Notes: generated from the letters alone by a model not told the origin. Counted from the first letter of the stretch, positions 9,197 to 18,784 are shown. The stretch is DNA of 64,000 nt from Paenibacillus_AA sp045062745 (GCF_045062745.1 NZ_JBJGED010000002.1:1-64000), one strand, 5' to 3'. Numbers and translations: made by a program.

Positions 9197-10075
9197 ATGA
9201 ATCTGGATCGCAAGAAGTATTGGACGGGCATCTTGTTTTTGCTCCCGGCGCTTGCCGTATTCCTGCTTTTTTTCTACTATCCGTTCCTCGAAAGCGTCTA
9301 CTACTCGTTCACCAGTTGGAACGGCAGCGGCAAGCCGGAATTTATCGGTTGGGACAATTATGTCAATCTGTTCACCGATCCGCACATGACCGACGGCCTG
9401 AAAAATTCGCTTAAGATGGCCGTCTTCGGCATCGTCGTCCAGAACCCGCTGGCGCTGCTCGTTGCGGTGATGATCAACAAACGGTTCCGTACACGCGCTT
9501 TTATACGCACGGCGATCTATTTCCCGGTCATCGTCAGCCTTGTCGTCGCATCCGTCGTATGGGGGCAGCTGCTGCAGTTCGACGGCTTTTTCAACGAAAT
9601 ATTGAACCGGCTCGGACTCGCATCGTGGACCGAAGACTGGCTCAGCACGCTCAAGACGTCGTTCCCGACGATCATCCTGCTCTCGCAATGGCAGGCGATC
9701 GGATTTTGCGCCGTTATTTACCTGGCCGGCCTTCAGTCGATCCCGCCGGATATGTACGAGGCGGCCGAGCTGGAGGGAGCCAGAGGCTTCACCCTGTTCC
9801 GGAATATTACGTTGCCGATGTTGATGCCTACCGTGACCATCGTGCTGTTCCTGACGGTCGTCGGCGCGCTGAAGCTGTTCGACTTGCCGTACATTATGAC
9901 CAACGGCGGTCCCGGCACGTCTTCCTACACGCTGTTCCTGGCCATCTATAACGCCGCTTTCAGGGAAAACAATTACGGTTACGCGACGGCGGGAGGCATT
10001 TTCCTCGCGGTATGTATCATTGCGGTGTCGATCGTCCAACTGTCCATTACGCGCAAACGGGAGGTGGAGCTCTGA
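9197..10075 (+). CDS. Carbohydrate ABC transporter permease (CUT1, MalF-like)
   Basis: 292-residue inner permease subunit with six predicted membrane helices, the first at about residues 10-32. The cytoplasmic coupling loop carries the EAA motif (EAAELEGARGFTLF..ITLPML). The ATG at 9197 follows AAAGGAG by 8 bases; the longer upstream frame would run through the hairpin and has no ribosome site. It pairs with the next gene, whose ATG overlaps this stop codon by one base. Confidence 0.93.
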   Translation: MNLDRKKYWTGILFLLPALAVFLLFFYYPFLESVYYSFTSWNGSGKPEFIGWDNYVNLFTDPHMTDGLKNSLKMAVFGIVVQNPLALLVAVMINKRFRTRAFIRTAIYFPVIVSLVVASVVWGQLLQFDGFFNEILNRLGLASWTEDWLSTLKTSFPTIILLSQWQAIGFCAVIYLAGLQSIPPDMYEAAELEGARGFTLFRNITLPMLMPTVTIVLFLTVVGALKLFDLPYIMTNGGPGTSSYTLFLAIYNAAFRENNYGYATAGGIFLAVCIIAVSIVQLSITRKREVEL

Positions 10076-10896
10076 TGGAACGCAAACGGGCTTCCCTGCT
10101 GACGGAAATCGTCCTGATCGTCATCGGGCTGCTGTTTTTATTTCCGATTTTTTATTTGCTTCAAATGTCAGTCAAGCACCCGGGTATTTTCTACAAGCCG
10201 CTCACGCTGCCGGACCGGCTGTATCTCGACTATTACAGCCAGGCGCTAAGCGGCGCCTTTTTCCGCAGTTTGGCCAATTCGGTCATCGTTACGGTCGGTG
10301 GACTCGGATTGACCATCCTGGTCGCGTCCATGGCCGGGTATATGCTTGCCCGGCGCAGTGACAGGCTGTTCCGCATCGTCTTTTTGCTGTTCATGACCGG
10401 CATGATCATCCCAACCGTCGGTTCGCTCATTCCGCTGTTCAAGCTGGTGAACGCATTGCATCTCGGGAATACGCGGACCGCGCTTGTTCTCTTGTACACG
10501 GCCGGGCACATTCCGTTCGCTACGTTTCTGTACTCCGCGTTCACGAAATCGATTCCGCGCGAGCTGGAGGAATCGGCGGCCATCGACGGCTGCGGTTCGT
10601 TCCGAATGTTCTGGTACCTTATGTTCCCGCTGCTGCTGCCGGCGACGGGCACGTTCATTCTCACCAATGTTTTCGGCATCTGGAACGATTTTGTGACGCC
10701 GCTTATTTTCCTCAACTCCCCGGAGAAAATGACGCTGATGCCCATGATCGTCCAGTTCATGTACAACAAGCAGTCGACCAACTTCGGCCCCGTGTTCGCG
10801 CTCTGCGTGCTGGCCATGATTCCGCTGCTCGTCCTGTTTATTTTCACGCAGAAGTATATGTTGAAGGGTCTCGTCGTGGGGTCCGTAAAAGGATAA
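10075..10896 (+). CDS. Carbohydrate ABC transporter permease (CUT1, MalG-like)
   Basis: 273-residue second permease. It begins with a helix at about 9-29, has the MalG-type periplasmic segment and the EAA loop ELEESAAIDGCGSFRMFWYLMFPLL. A GGGAGGTGGAG site lies inside the end of the previous gene, and the start overlaps that stop (TGATG), a sign of translational coupling. Together with the lipoprotein it forms an importer for an oligosaccharide; the substrate cannot be named from sequence. Confidence 0.93.
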   Translation: MERKRASLLTEIVLIVIGLLFLFPIFYLLQMSVKHPGIFYKPLTLPDRLYLDYYSQALSGAFFRSLANSVIVTVGGLGLTILVASMAGYMLARRSDRLFRIVFLLFMTGMIIPTVGSLIPLFKLVNALHLGNTRTALVLLYTAGHIPFATFLYSAFTKSIPRELEESAAIDGCGSFRMFWYLMFPLLLPATGTFILTNVFGIWNDFVTPLIFLNSPEKMTLMPMIVQFMYNKQSTNFGPVFALCVLAMIPLLVLFIFTQKYMLKGLVVGSVKG

Positions 10897-10915
10897 AGTC
10901 AAATTCAGCAAATAC

Positions 10916-10952
10916 GAAGTCAATTGCAACTAGTGGAATTGACTTCTTTTTA
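10916..10952 (+). terminator. Rho-independent terminator after transporter operon
   Basis: GAAGTCAATT pairs with AATTGACTTC around an 11-base loop and is followed by TTTTTATTTT. It separates the regulator/transporter operon from the enzyme genes downstream. Confidence 0.88.
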
Positions 10953-11026
10953 TTTTATGATGGGGGGGAAATCCAAGGGCAGACACTCCGTATGAGTAAT
11001 GATTTACTACACAAGGAGATGGAACT

Positions 11027-14000
11027 ATGTTCAAAAAAATGTTTATTCTGATTTTTGCCTGGGTCAGTTTATTCTACATGACAGGGAAACCGACAGCATC
11101 CGCAGAAACACAATCCCCCGAATTGCTGGTAAATCCGGGATTTGAGAACGGCACAACAGGTTGGAGTGCGCAGCTGGCGACGTTAACGCCGGATTCGACG
11201 CAAGCGCACTCCGGCGGCTCCGCCTTGAAGATTTCGAACCGAAGCAAGGACTGGAGCACGGCCGTGCAAAATGTGACGGGTGCCCTTCAGAGTTACGGGC
11301 CCGGCAACTATAAAGTAAGCGCTTATGTGAAGCTGGCAGCGCCGCTCGCAAGCGGTTCGTGCAGTCCGTTGCTCGTCCTCAAATATAATGACGGGTCGGA
11401 TCATTATGCCACAACGAGCCGTGTTGCCATAAACGATCAAAATTTTGTCAAATTGGAGGGGAGCTTGAATCTCACATGGAGTGGAACATTGAAGTCTGCA
11501 CAGGTATATGTTCAAACCGGATCAGGTGGAACAGAATGTTTGTCAACTATCTATGTCGATGATTTCAGCCTCGTAAATACGGATCGCTCCACTCCAATTA
11601 ATCAATCCCCTGAACTATTAGCTAATACAGGTTTTGAAAGCGGGTTGTCAAGTTGGAATGGGCAATTGGCGACCTTAACGGTTGACAGTTTGAATGCTAA
11701 TTCCGGAGCAGCTGCTCTAAAGATTTCGAACCGAAGTCAGGATTGGAGCACAGCCTATCAAAATGTCGGGGATATGTTAAATAGCTATGGACCTGGCAAT
11801 TACAAGCTAAGTGCTTATGTTAAGCTTGTATCGCCCCCGGCTGGCGCGTCTTGCAGCCCGATGCTTGTTATCAAATATAACGATGGATCGGATCATTATG
11901 CTACCACGAGTCGGGTTGCTATCAACGACCAGACCTATATGAAATTGGAGGGAAGTGTGAATCTCTCTTGGATTGGAATGTTGAGTTCTGCACAGATGTA
12001 TGTACAAACCGGGACGGGTGGGAAAGAGTGTCTAGCAGATCTATACGTGGACGATTTCAGTTTGGTAAACACAGATCGTGCGACTCCGTTACCGCCTGAT
12101 CTTGGAGACTCAAGCGTCAATCTTGCAGCAAACAAGGGAGTAACGGCTTCGAATACATTAGACGGTTCGTATAGTGCCTCTTATGTAACAGATGGTGATG
12201 TAAACACATTAAACGGACATGAATGGGCAGCGGACGTTTCGCAAAGCTCACAATGGGTCACCATTGATTTACAAAACAATTTAAAATTTAATCGCATTGA
12301 GGTTTATACGAGCCACGGCAAAGAGTTGAAAGATTATCAAATCCAATACTGGACTACAGCCGGTTGGGTTAACATCTTCCCAGGAGTGACCGGTAATGCT
12401 GTCGATCATAATGCTTATGTCTTTGAACCGCTCATTTCGTCAAAAATTCGAGTAAATGTGACCAAAGCTGGTGACGATGGCATAGCAAGATTGGTGGAAA
12501 TCGGCGTCTATCTCGACCCCAATTTAGCATTCGGCAAAGCCGTAGCTGCTTCTAGTGTTCAGACGGGCTATAGCGTTTCCTACATGAACGACGGCAATAA
12601 AGTGACATCGGGCTGGAAACATTGGGCGGCTGATGTATCCCAACAACCTCAGTGGGTAGAAATTGATCTGGGAAAGATGACTACCTTTCAGAGAGTGGAG
12701 TTTTATACACCTTCAAGCTATGAACAACGTGAGTATACGATTCAATATTGGGACGGAAGTCAGTGGATAGCAGCTTTTCCGACCGTAACCGGGAATAGTG
12801 CAGAACACAATTCGCATTCATTCCAGCCTGTCACGGCTTCGAAACTCCGTGTATATGTGACGGAAGGTAATATTCAGCAGCATGGTCAGGACGGTGGGGA
12901 GAATGTAGCGCGTATTGTGGAGCTCGAGGTCTACAGCACAAGCGGACGGTTTGTCGACAACACCGTTGTGCCTGATCCTATTCCTCAAACGATTGACCAA
13001 AGACAAAGCAAGACAGCTGTAGGGGCTATTCGGTGGGATATGTGGGGGAGTACAGACAATCCTTTAGATTTTGGATCCCAAACACAAAAGACGCTTTCAC
13101 CTGAAAAATATCATTTCCGTCTGCCTTGGTATGCTTCTGTCACGGGTACAAATGAAGCTCATATCCCCCAGTATACACAGGAGATTATGGATCAGGAGAT
13201 CCAGTATGCCAAAAAAGCAGGAATTGACTACTGGGCATTCGTAATGTACGAATCTCCAACGGCAAGGGATCTATACTTATCCAGTGCCCATAAGGACGAT
13301 GTAAAATGGACGGCTATTCTCGGAGCATCAGGCTACTCCTTTGATAACTACGCGTGGCTTGTGTCTCAGTTTAAGACCTCCAATTACCAGAAAGTTCTTA
13401 ATGACAGACCTCTGGTGTATGTCTGGAATACGAACAAACGATATGTAGATGAGTTGCGATCGGAGGCTCATAAACAAGGCACGGCAGAACCCTATATCGT
13501 CATTATGGGGACCAATGCTAAGACTATGCGTCTGATGCAAGGCGATGCGCTAAGTCAGTATACGAATTTTGGATCTAACGGTTCGCCCTATTCAACGCTT
13601 ATAAAAAATGATAAAAATAACTGGAATTTGCTCGCGGATTATGGAGCGCAGGTGATCCCCACGGTAACGACCGGATGGGATCCCAGGCCGCGTATCGATA
13701 CGCCGGTATGGACCTCATATGGAGAAAACCAATGGGCTCAAACCGCAACTCCACAAGAAATCGCGGAAAATCTGAAAAACGCATTGGAGTGGAATGACAG
13801 CCACCGTTCATCGAGCTTTCCAAATGCAGTATTGATGTATGCTTGGAACGAAAACGATGAAGGAGGATGGATCATTCCCACCCTCGGAGCCGACGGTCAG
13901 CCGGATACAAGCAGGCTTGACGCCATTGAGTCGGTTTTGCGTCCTGATCTCGCCCCGCCAACGATTGCGATCGGGGCACCCGAACCGGGAACCTACCAAA

Positions 14001-14452
14001 CCGACGATGTTTGGACTCCGCAAATTCAAGTAACGGATACCGGGTCGGGCGTCGACACGACGAAAACCGTCATTTGTCTGGACGGCCAACCGATTTCGGC
14101 CGATGCGGCCATCCCGTTGTATACGCTCTCTATTGGCACACACGAATTTATGGTAACCGCCGTAGATAAGGCCGGCAATTCGGCGTCACAGTCGGTCAGC
14201 TTCCAGATTGGAACCAGTGTGGATTCGGTGAAAAGGCTGCTGACGATTTTCGCAAGTAAAGGTGGGATCGAGGGAGAAGGGATCTTGACCAGCTTGCAGA
14301 AGATCTTGGAGAATGCCAACCTGGAAGCCTTTATCAACGCAGTTTCGGCGCAGAAAGGCAAACATATCGAAATTGTCGCGGCTGATATATTGTTGCGAGA
14401 CGCGAATCAGATTCGAAAGGATGAATCAGATGGCGAAATTGTTCAACAATGA
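11027..14452 (+). CDS. Secreted multidomain GH99-like glycosidase with CBM repeats and FIMAH tail
   Basis: 1141 residues. A signal peptide ends near TASA-E (about residue 26). Two carbohydrate-binding-type beta-sandwich repeats follow (about 29-185 and 193-352) and are close copies of each other, both opening SPELL and closing VDDFSLVNTDR. Two F5/8-type discoidin domains (about 364-497 and 498-645) precede a GH99/WbsX-like catalytic region (about 655-975) with IDYWAFVMYES and MYAWNENDEGG. An Ig-like domain (about 980-1060) and a C-terminal FIMAH-type helical domain (about 1065-1141) end the protein. AAGGAG precedes the ATG. It is probably an extracellular or wall-bound endo-acting glycosidase feeding the transporter upstream; the bond cleaved is unknown. 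Confidence 0.82.
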   Translation: MFKKMFILIFAWVSLFYMTGKPTASAETQSPELLVNPGFENGTTGWSAQLATLTPDSTQAHSGGSALKISNRSKDWSTAVQNVTGALQSYGPGNYKVSAYVKLAAPLASGSCSPLLVLKYNDGSDHYATTSRVAINDQNFVKLEGSLNLTWSGTLKSAQVYVQTGSGGTECLSTIYVDDFSLVNTDRSTPINQSPELLANTGFESGLSSWNGQLATLTVDSLNANSGAAALKISNRSQDWSTAYQNVGDMLNSYGPGNYKLSAYVKLVSPPAGASCSPMLVIKYNDGSDHYATTSRVAINDQTYMKLEGSVNLSWIGMLSSAQMYVQTGTGGKECLADLYVDDFSLVNTDRATPLPPDLGDSSVNLAANKGVTASNTLDGSYSASYVTDGDVNTLNGHEWAADVSQSSQWVTIDLQNNLKFNRIEVYTSHGKELKDYQIQYWTTAGWVNIFPGVTGNAVDHNAYVFEPLISSKIRVNVTKAGDDGIARLVEIGVYLDPNLAFGKAVAASSVQTGYSVSYMNDGNKVTSGWKHWAADVSQQPQWVEIDLGKMTTFQRVEFYTPSSYEQREYTIQYWDGSQWIAAFPTVTGNSAEHNSHSFQPVTASKLRVYVTEGNIQQHGQDGGENVARIVELEVYSTSGRFVDNTVVPDPIPQTIDQRQSKTAVGAIRWDMWGSTDNPLDFGSQTQKTLSPEKYHFRLPWYASVTGTNEAHIPQYTQEIMDQEIQYAKKAGIDYWAFVMYESPTARDLYLSSAHKDDVKWTAILGASGYSFDNYAWLVSQFKTSNYQKVLNDRPLVYVWNTNKRYVDELRSEAHKQGTAEPYIVIMGTNAKTMRLMQGDALSQYTNFGSNGSPYSTLIKNDKNNWNLLADYGAQVIPTVTTGWDPRPRIDTPVWTSYGENQWAQTATPQEIAENLKNALEWNDSHRSSSFPNAVLMYAWNENDEGGWIIPTLGADGQPDTSRLDAIESVLRPDLAPPTIAIGAPEPGTYQTDDVWTPQIQVTDTGSGVDTTKTVICLDGQPISADAAIPLYTLSIGTHEFMVTAVDKAGNSASQSVSFQIGTSVDSVKRLLTIFASKGGIEGEGILTSLQKILENANLEAFINAVSAQKGKHIEIVAADILLRDANQIRKDESDGEIVQQ

Positions 14453-15581
14453 CAGGGCTTACTGGCTTGATACGATGGAACGTATCGCCGGTCCCGTATT
14501 AAAGGCGCTATCCGTGCGACAGCTTAAAGCAACGATGCCGGTCGAAGTGAAAACGGACGCTCGGCTTCAATATACGCATTTGGAGGCGCTCGGCCGGACA
14601 TTGACTGGCCTCGCTTCGTGGCTGGAATCGGGTCCGCGGGACGGGGAAGAAGGACGGCTTCGCGAGCGCTTCGCCGAAATGGCCCGGGCCGCCATCGATG
14701 CGGGGACGGACCCTGCTTCGCCGGACGCTTTCAATTTTTCGGAGGGGGATCAGCCGCTTGTCGATTCAGCCTTTTTGGCGCATGCAGTGCTGAAGGCTCC
14801 GACCGTGCTCGGGGAGAAGCTGGAGCCTCGTGTTCGCCGTCAGCTCATAGCCTCGCTAAAAGCGACGCGTACTCGAAAGCCTGATTCGACCAACTGGCTG
14901 TTGTTTTCCTCCATGATCGAAACGGCGCTTCGCCAGCTCGGCGAAGCGGACTGGGACCGCATGCGGATCGATTATTCGCTCAAGCAGTTTCAGCAGTGGT
15001 ACAAGGGAGACGGCGCTTACGGCGATGGAGCCGCTTTCCACTGGGACTACTACAACAGCTTCGTCATTCAACCGATGCTGCTGGATATCGTGGAGGCTGT
15101 AAGCGGAGAAGAGGCGGATTGGGCCAAGCTCGTCGAGCCGGTCCGGAAGCGGGCCGTCCGTTACGCAGCGGTGCAGGAGCGGCTCATTTCGCCGGAGGGA
15201 ACGTTTCCGCCGATCGGGCGGTCCATCGCGTACCGGTTCGGCGCGTTCCAGCATCTGGCGCAGATGGCGCTGCGCCGCGAGCTACCGGTCGACATCGAGC
15301 CTTCGCAGGTACGCGGGGCGCTCAGCGCCGTCATCCGCCGGACGATGGCGCAGCCGGGAACGTTCGACGCGAACGGTTGGCTGACGATCGGTCTGTGCGG
15401 CCATCAGCCGGACCTCGGTGAAGTTTACATTTCAACCGGTAGCCTGTACCTGTGCTGCGCGGTTTTTCTGCCGCTCGGCCTGCCGGCGGACGATCCGTTC
15501 TGGACAGGCGAGGCCGATTGGACTTCCAAGAAGGCTTGGTCCGGCGTCAACCTCCCGGCCGATACGGCGCTTTACGGGTAA
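14430..15581 (+). CDS. DUF2264 family protein, probable glycan-active enzyme
   Basis: 383-residue cytosolic protein of the DUF2264 type, recognised from the opening NDRAYWLDTMERI..PVL, LTGLASWLE, NWLLFSSMIE, DGAAFHWDYYNSFVIQPML and PPIGRSIAYRFGAFQHLA. The repeated helical pattern fits an alpha/alpha barrel as in several polysaccharide hydrolases and lyases; catalytic residues cannot be assigned. The ATG at 14430 (or 14421) is chosen over longer frames because AAAGG precedes it. It overlaps the previous gene by 23 bases, so the two are translationally linked. Confidence 0.8.
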   Translation: MAKLFNNDRAYWLDTMERIAGPVLKALSVRQLKATMPVEVKTDARLQYTHLEALGRTLTGLASWLESGPRDGEEGRLRERFAEMARAAIDAGTDPASPDAFNFSEGDQPLVDSAFLAHAVLKAPTVLGEKLEPRVRRQLIASLKATRTRKPDSTNWLLFSSMIETALRQLGEADWDRMRIDYSLKQFQQWYKGDGAYGDGAAFHWDYYNSFVIQPMLLDIVEAVSGEEADWAKLVEPVRKRAVRYAAVQERLISPEGTFPPIGRSIAYRFGAFQHLAQMALRRELPVDIEPSQVRGALSAVIRRTMAQPGTFDANGWLTIGLCGHQPDLGEVYISTGSLYLCCAVFLPLGLPADDPFWTGEADWTSKKAWSGVNLPADTALYG

Positions 15582-15621
15582 GTCGGCCTCCCTCTATATT
15601 AAATCGAAAGGATGAACCAGG

Positions 15622-16758
15622 ATGGCTAAATCGGCAGAAGTGGCAGTGTACTACTTTCCAAATTATCACATAGATACACGAAACGAGGAGTGGCACGGAC
15701 AAGGATGGACCGAGTGGGAGCTGGTCAAAGCGGCAACCCCGCGATTCTCCGGGCACGAGCAGCCGAAAGTTCCGCTCTGGGGTTATGAAGACGAAGCGGA
15801 TCCGCGTGTAATGGGGCGCAAAATGGCAGCGGCAGCGACGCATGGGATCGATTGTTTCATCTTCGACTGGTATTGGTACGATAATCAACCCTACTTGCAC
15901 AGGGCGCTTGAAGACGGATTTTTGCAGGCGGCCAACCCGCACGGTTTGAAATTCTCCCTGATGTGGGCCAACCACGACTGGCTGGAAATTCATCCGGCCA
16001 CCCGTTGCAGGCCGTATCACCAACGGACGACCGGCGCGGTATCCGAGCGCGAATTCCAGGATGCAACCAACTATATGATCGAAAAATACTTCCATAGCGA
16101 ATGTTACTGGCGAGTGAACGGCGGGTTATACTTCTCCATTTATGATTTGCCGAGCCTGCTTGCCGGGTTCGGCAATCGTGTCGAAGAAACGCGCAGGCAA
16201 CTCGACTTGTTCCGGACGCGAGTGCGGGAGGCGGGACTGGGCGAGCTTCATTTAAACGCCATCGTCTGGGCAGTGCCGAATCTTCCGTCCGAGCAAAAAG
16301 CGGATAACCTGAACGACTTGATCAACCGGCTCGGATTTGACAGCGCCACCTCTTACGTTTGGATTCACCATAATCCGATTCCGGAATTCCCAACCTATTC
16401 CTATGCGAAATTCCGTGAAATGTCCGTCCGCGACTTCGATACCTTTACGAAAGAATACGATCTTCCGTATTTCCCCCATGTATCGATGGGGTGGGATTCT
16501 AGTCCGCGGACGATCCAATCCGACCGATTCGACCATCTCGGGTATCCGTTCACGCCAATTCTGAACGGGAACACGCCTGAGGAATTCAAGCTGGCGCTCA
16601 AGCAGGCTAAGGCATTCCTTGATAAAGGCGTTACACACCCGAAAATCCTCACAATCAATTCGTGGAACGAATGGACGGAGGGCAGTTATCTGGAGCCGGA
16701 TATCAAGTACGGTATGGCTTATCTGGAAGCGATCCGGGATGTATTCGGCCAGGTATGA
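15622..16758 (+). CDS. WbsX/GH99-like domain protein
   Basis: 378-residue protein without signal peptide. It starts with the WbsX-family signature VAVYYFPNYH, then WHGQGWTEWELVKAA, a DCFIFDWYWYD strand, LMWANHDW, and a late NSWNEWTEGSYLEP block. The family is annotated either as glycosyltransferase WbsX or as GH99-like; in a degradation locus, a cytosolic glycosidase acting on imported oligosaccharides is more likely. GAAAGG lies about 12 bases before the ATG. It is the second GH99-like protein of the locus, the first being secreted. Confidence 0.85.
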   Translation: MAKSAEVAVYYFPNYHIDTRNEEWHGQGWTEWELVKAATPRFSGHEQPKVPLWGYEDEADPRVMGRKMAAAATHGIDCFIFDWYWYDNQPYLHRALEDGFLQAANPHGLKFSLMWANHDWLEIHPATRCRPYHQRTTGAVSEREFQDATNYMIEKYFHSECYWRVNGGLYFSIYDLPSLLAGFGNRVEETRRQLDLFRTRVREAGLGELHLNAIVWAVPNLPSEQKADNLNDLINRLGFDSATSYVWIHHNPIPEFPTYSYAKFREMSVRDFDTFTKEYDLPYFPHVSMGWDSSPRTIQSDRFDHLGYPFTPILNGNTPEEFKLALKQAKAFLDKGVTHPKILTINSWNEWTEGSYLEPDIKYGMAYLEAIRDVFGQV

Positions 16759-16781
16759 TCGATAGGAGGTAGTGCGTCAGG

Positions 16782-16832
16782 ATGGCACCTTGGCTGGAGA
16801 TATCCGGTGAAGAAGAGGAATGCCGCTGGTAA
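16782..16832 (+). pseudogene. Severed N-terminal codons of the next glycosidase gene
   Basis: ATG at 16782 follows a strong TAGGAGGT and encodes MAPWLEISGEEEECRW before a TAA at 16830-16832. The stop falls just before a foreign repeat fragment (16838-16900). This short frame is probably the original start of the glycosidase that resumes afterwards. The intervening coding sequence has been lost. Confidence 0.55.
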
Positions 16833-18513
16833 ACAACAGCTCAATGACGCAGACCACCAGGTAACGGTCCCTGCACAAAACAACCCCCAATCAAATCATT
16901 GGCGGGACGGATTTTCGCAGGAAACCTACGAGCAATTGGTCCTCGAAAATGCCGCTGCCATTCAGCAAAAGCTCGGAGGCTTTGGCATCCGCAACATCTG
17001 GACAAGCATCGGCAACTTGGGGGAAATGCTGCCAGGCAATTGGCTGGAGGAGAATCGCGAAGCGTTCCCGCACGGGTGGTCTTGGCTTGTGGACAAGCTG
17101 GCCGGGTATGGACAGCGGCTCGGGTTCTGGATCGCGCCATTCTGGATTCCCAATAAGCTGTCCAATCTGTTCGAGGAACATAGGGACAACCTGCTCAAGC
17201 AAGACGGCGCGTATGTTTTTTTCGATTACCGCTCTCCATATGGGAAATCCGGAACTTTGCCGAAGGAAGAACGCGTGGGCTTCTACAGCTTGGACGCCAG
17301 CCATCCTAACACGCTGCGGTTTCTGCGGCATGTGTTCGAGCAGTACAACCGGATCGGCATCCGTTATTTCATGATTGATTTCCTGTTCGCGGGCTCCGGT
17401 TCTACACCCGGCCAATTCCCCTATAACGGCTACCACGACCGGACGATGATAAAAGGTCCTGAGGTATATCGGGCAGCTTTGAAGACCATTCGGGAAGCGG
17501 CCGGCGAAGACACGTACCTGCTCTCCTCCACGGGAACGACCTTTCAAAATGTCGGCTGCGTCGATGCCGTCCGCGTGGGACCCGATATCGGCGAAGGCCG
17601 GCCGCTCATCGAGACCATGGCCGAATATCCGGCTACATATACGATTCATGGCTGGCCACTGATCAGCACGGTTGCCGCTTCCATGGCGATGACCTACTTT
17701 ACGGACCGGAAGCTTTATTATAACGACGGCTTTAACGTGCTATCCGTGGACAAGCCGATTCCATTGGATGAAGCCCGGGCCACGGTCAGCATGTTTGGCT
17801 TGTCCTCCGGGCCGATCATGCTGGGCGACGATATCGCTACAATCAGCCCGGAGCGATTGGCGCTAGTGAAGAAGTGCCTGCCGCCTTATGAGCGGATGGC
17901 GCGGCCTGTCGATCTATTCACAGCCGTAGCGCCGGATACACCAAAGGTGTTCAACCTGCGCGTGGAGAAAGAATGGGACTGCTGGAACGTGGTTGGTGTG
18001 CTTAATGCAGGAGCTTCTGTGTTAAGCGTAGATTTGCATCTGGGCGACCTGGGTTTGGAGGCGGATCAGGCTTATTGCCTGTTTGATTTTTGGAACGAGA
18101 TGTATCTGGGGGAAGCTTCGGCAACGCTACATGTGGAGGTTCCCGCTTATAGCGTACGCGTGCTGCGGATCAGCCGGGCACGCCCGCATCCATGGCTGCT
18201 CGCTACGGATATGCACGTTACCCAAGGCGGCGTGGAGCTCCCGCGGCTGCGCTGGGATGAGCGCCGGCTGACGCTGCAAGGCGTTTGCACCCGGCCTGTT
18301 GGAGAGACCGGCACGCTTTACTTCCGGCTGCCGCCGGGTTGGAAGCCGGTTCGCTACGAAGGGCTTCATGCGGCGAAGCTTCGCGCCGACAATCTGGTGA
18401 TCGTGTCCAAGACGTTGGAGTTTCCCGTGGAGACGGTGTCTTGGCGCATCGACTTTGAGCGTTACGGCGAGCACGCGGCGGGCAATTACGCGGGGTTAGA
18501 GGTGCGGGAGTGA
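16807..18513 (+). CDS. GH36/melibiase-like glycosidase with rebuilt 5' end
   Basis: 568 codons. From about residue 33 the protein reads as a TIM-barrel glycosidase of the GH36/alpha-galactosidase type: LGGFGIRNIWTSIGN, GFWIAPFWI, an IRYFMIDFLFAG strand whose Asp is the likely nucleophile, and LLSSTGT. A C-terminal beta domain follows. The family's N-terminal beta-sandwich and first barrel strand (usually GWxSW) are missing. The first 32 codons from the GTG at 16807 are read out of frame through the old gene start and a repeat scar, so they are not ancestral protein. The product may be inactive. It is the last gene of the locus and ends before a terminator at 18590. Confidence 0.65.
   Translation: MKKRNAAGKQQLNDADHQVTVPAQNNPQSNHWRDGFSQETYEQLVLENAAAIQQKLGGFGIRNIWTSIGNLGEMLPGNWLEENREAFPHGWSWLVDKLAGYGQRLGFWIAPFWIPNKLSNLFEEHRDNLLKQDGAYVFFDYRSPYGKSGTLPKEERVGFYSLDASHPNTLRFLRHVFEQYNRIGIRYFMIDFLFAGSGSTPGQFPYNGYHDRTMIKGPEVYRAALKTIREAAGEDTYLLSSTGTTFQNVGCVDAVRVGPDIGEGRPLIETMAEYPATYTIHGWPLISTVAASMAMTYFTDRKLYYNDGFNVLSVDKPIPLDEARATVSMFGLSSGPIMLGDDIATISPERLALVKKCLPPYERMARPVDLFTAVAPDTPKVFNLRVEKEWDCWNVVGVLNAGASVLSVDLHLGDLGLEADQAYCLFDFWNEMYLGEASATLHVEVPAYSVRVLRISRARPHPWLLATDMHVTQGGVELPRLRWDERRLTLQGVCTRPVGETGTLYFRLPPGWKPVRYEGLHAAKLRADNLVIVSKTLEFPVETVSWRIDFERYGEHAAGNYAGLEVRE
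16838..16900 (+). repeat. Half copy of the dispersed palindromic element
   Basis: The segment matches 60969-61054: both contain AGCTCAATGAC, CAGACCACCAGGTAACGGTC and ACAAAACAACCCCCAATC. The copy here lacks about 24 bases in the middle. It stops at TCATT, the loop of the long hairpin seen intact at 61025-61077. It lies inside a glycosidase gene and destroys its original frame. Confidence 0.85.
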
Positions 18514-18589
18514 GCGCGGTTAATTCGTGTTGTCTTTTGAAAGGTTCATCGTTCAGGATGAGGGCCATGGTTGAATAGTTGTATGGAGG

Positions 18590-18622
18590 GAGCAGTTTGC
18601 TAAAAGCATCTGCTCTTTTTTT
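18590..18622 (+). terminator. Terminator of the glycosidase locus
   Basis: GAGCAG and CTGCTC form a stem that can extend through inner TGC/GCA pairs, followed by eight T residues. Confidence 0.85.
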
Positions 18623-18784
18623 ATGCCGACCTGCTTCCAGAGAGCGTTGTTTTTTGTTTTCATGCAAATTATACGCAAAAATATAACTTTGGATATACGA
18701 CAATAAACGAGCCGGCGTGGTAGAGTTGTGAGATATTACTTGATCAGTCAACAATTGAGTTGAGAATATGGCGGAGGGAGAGGT

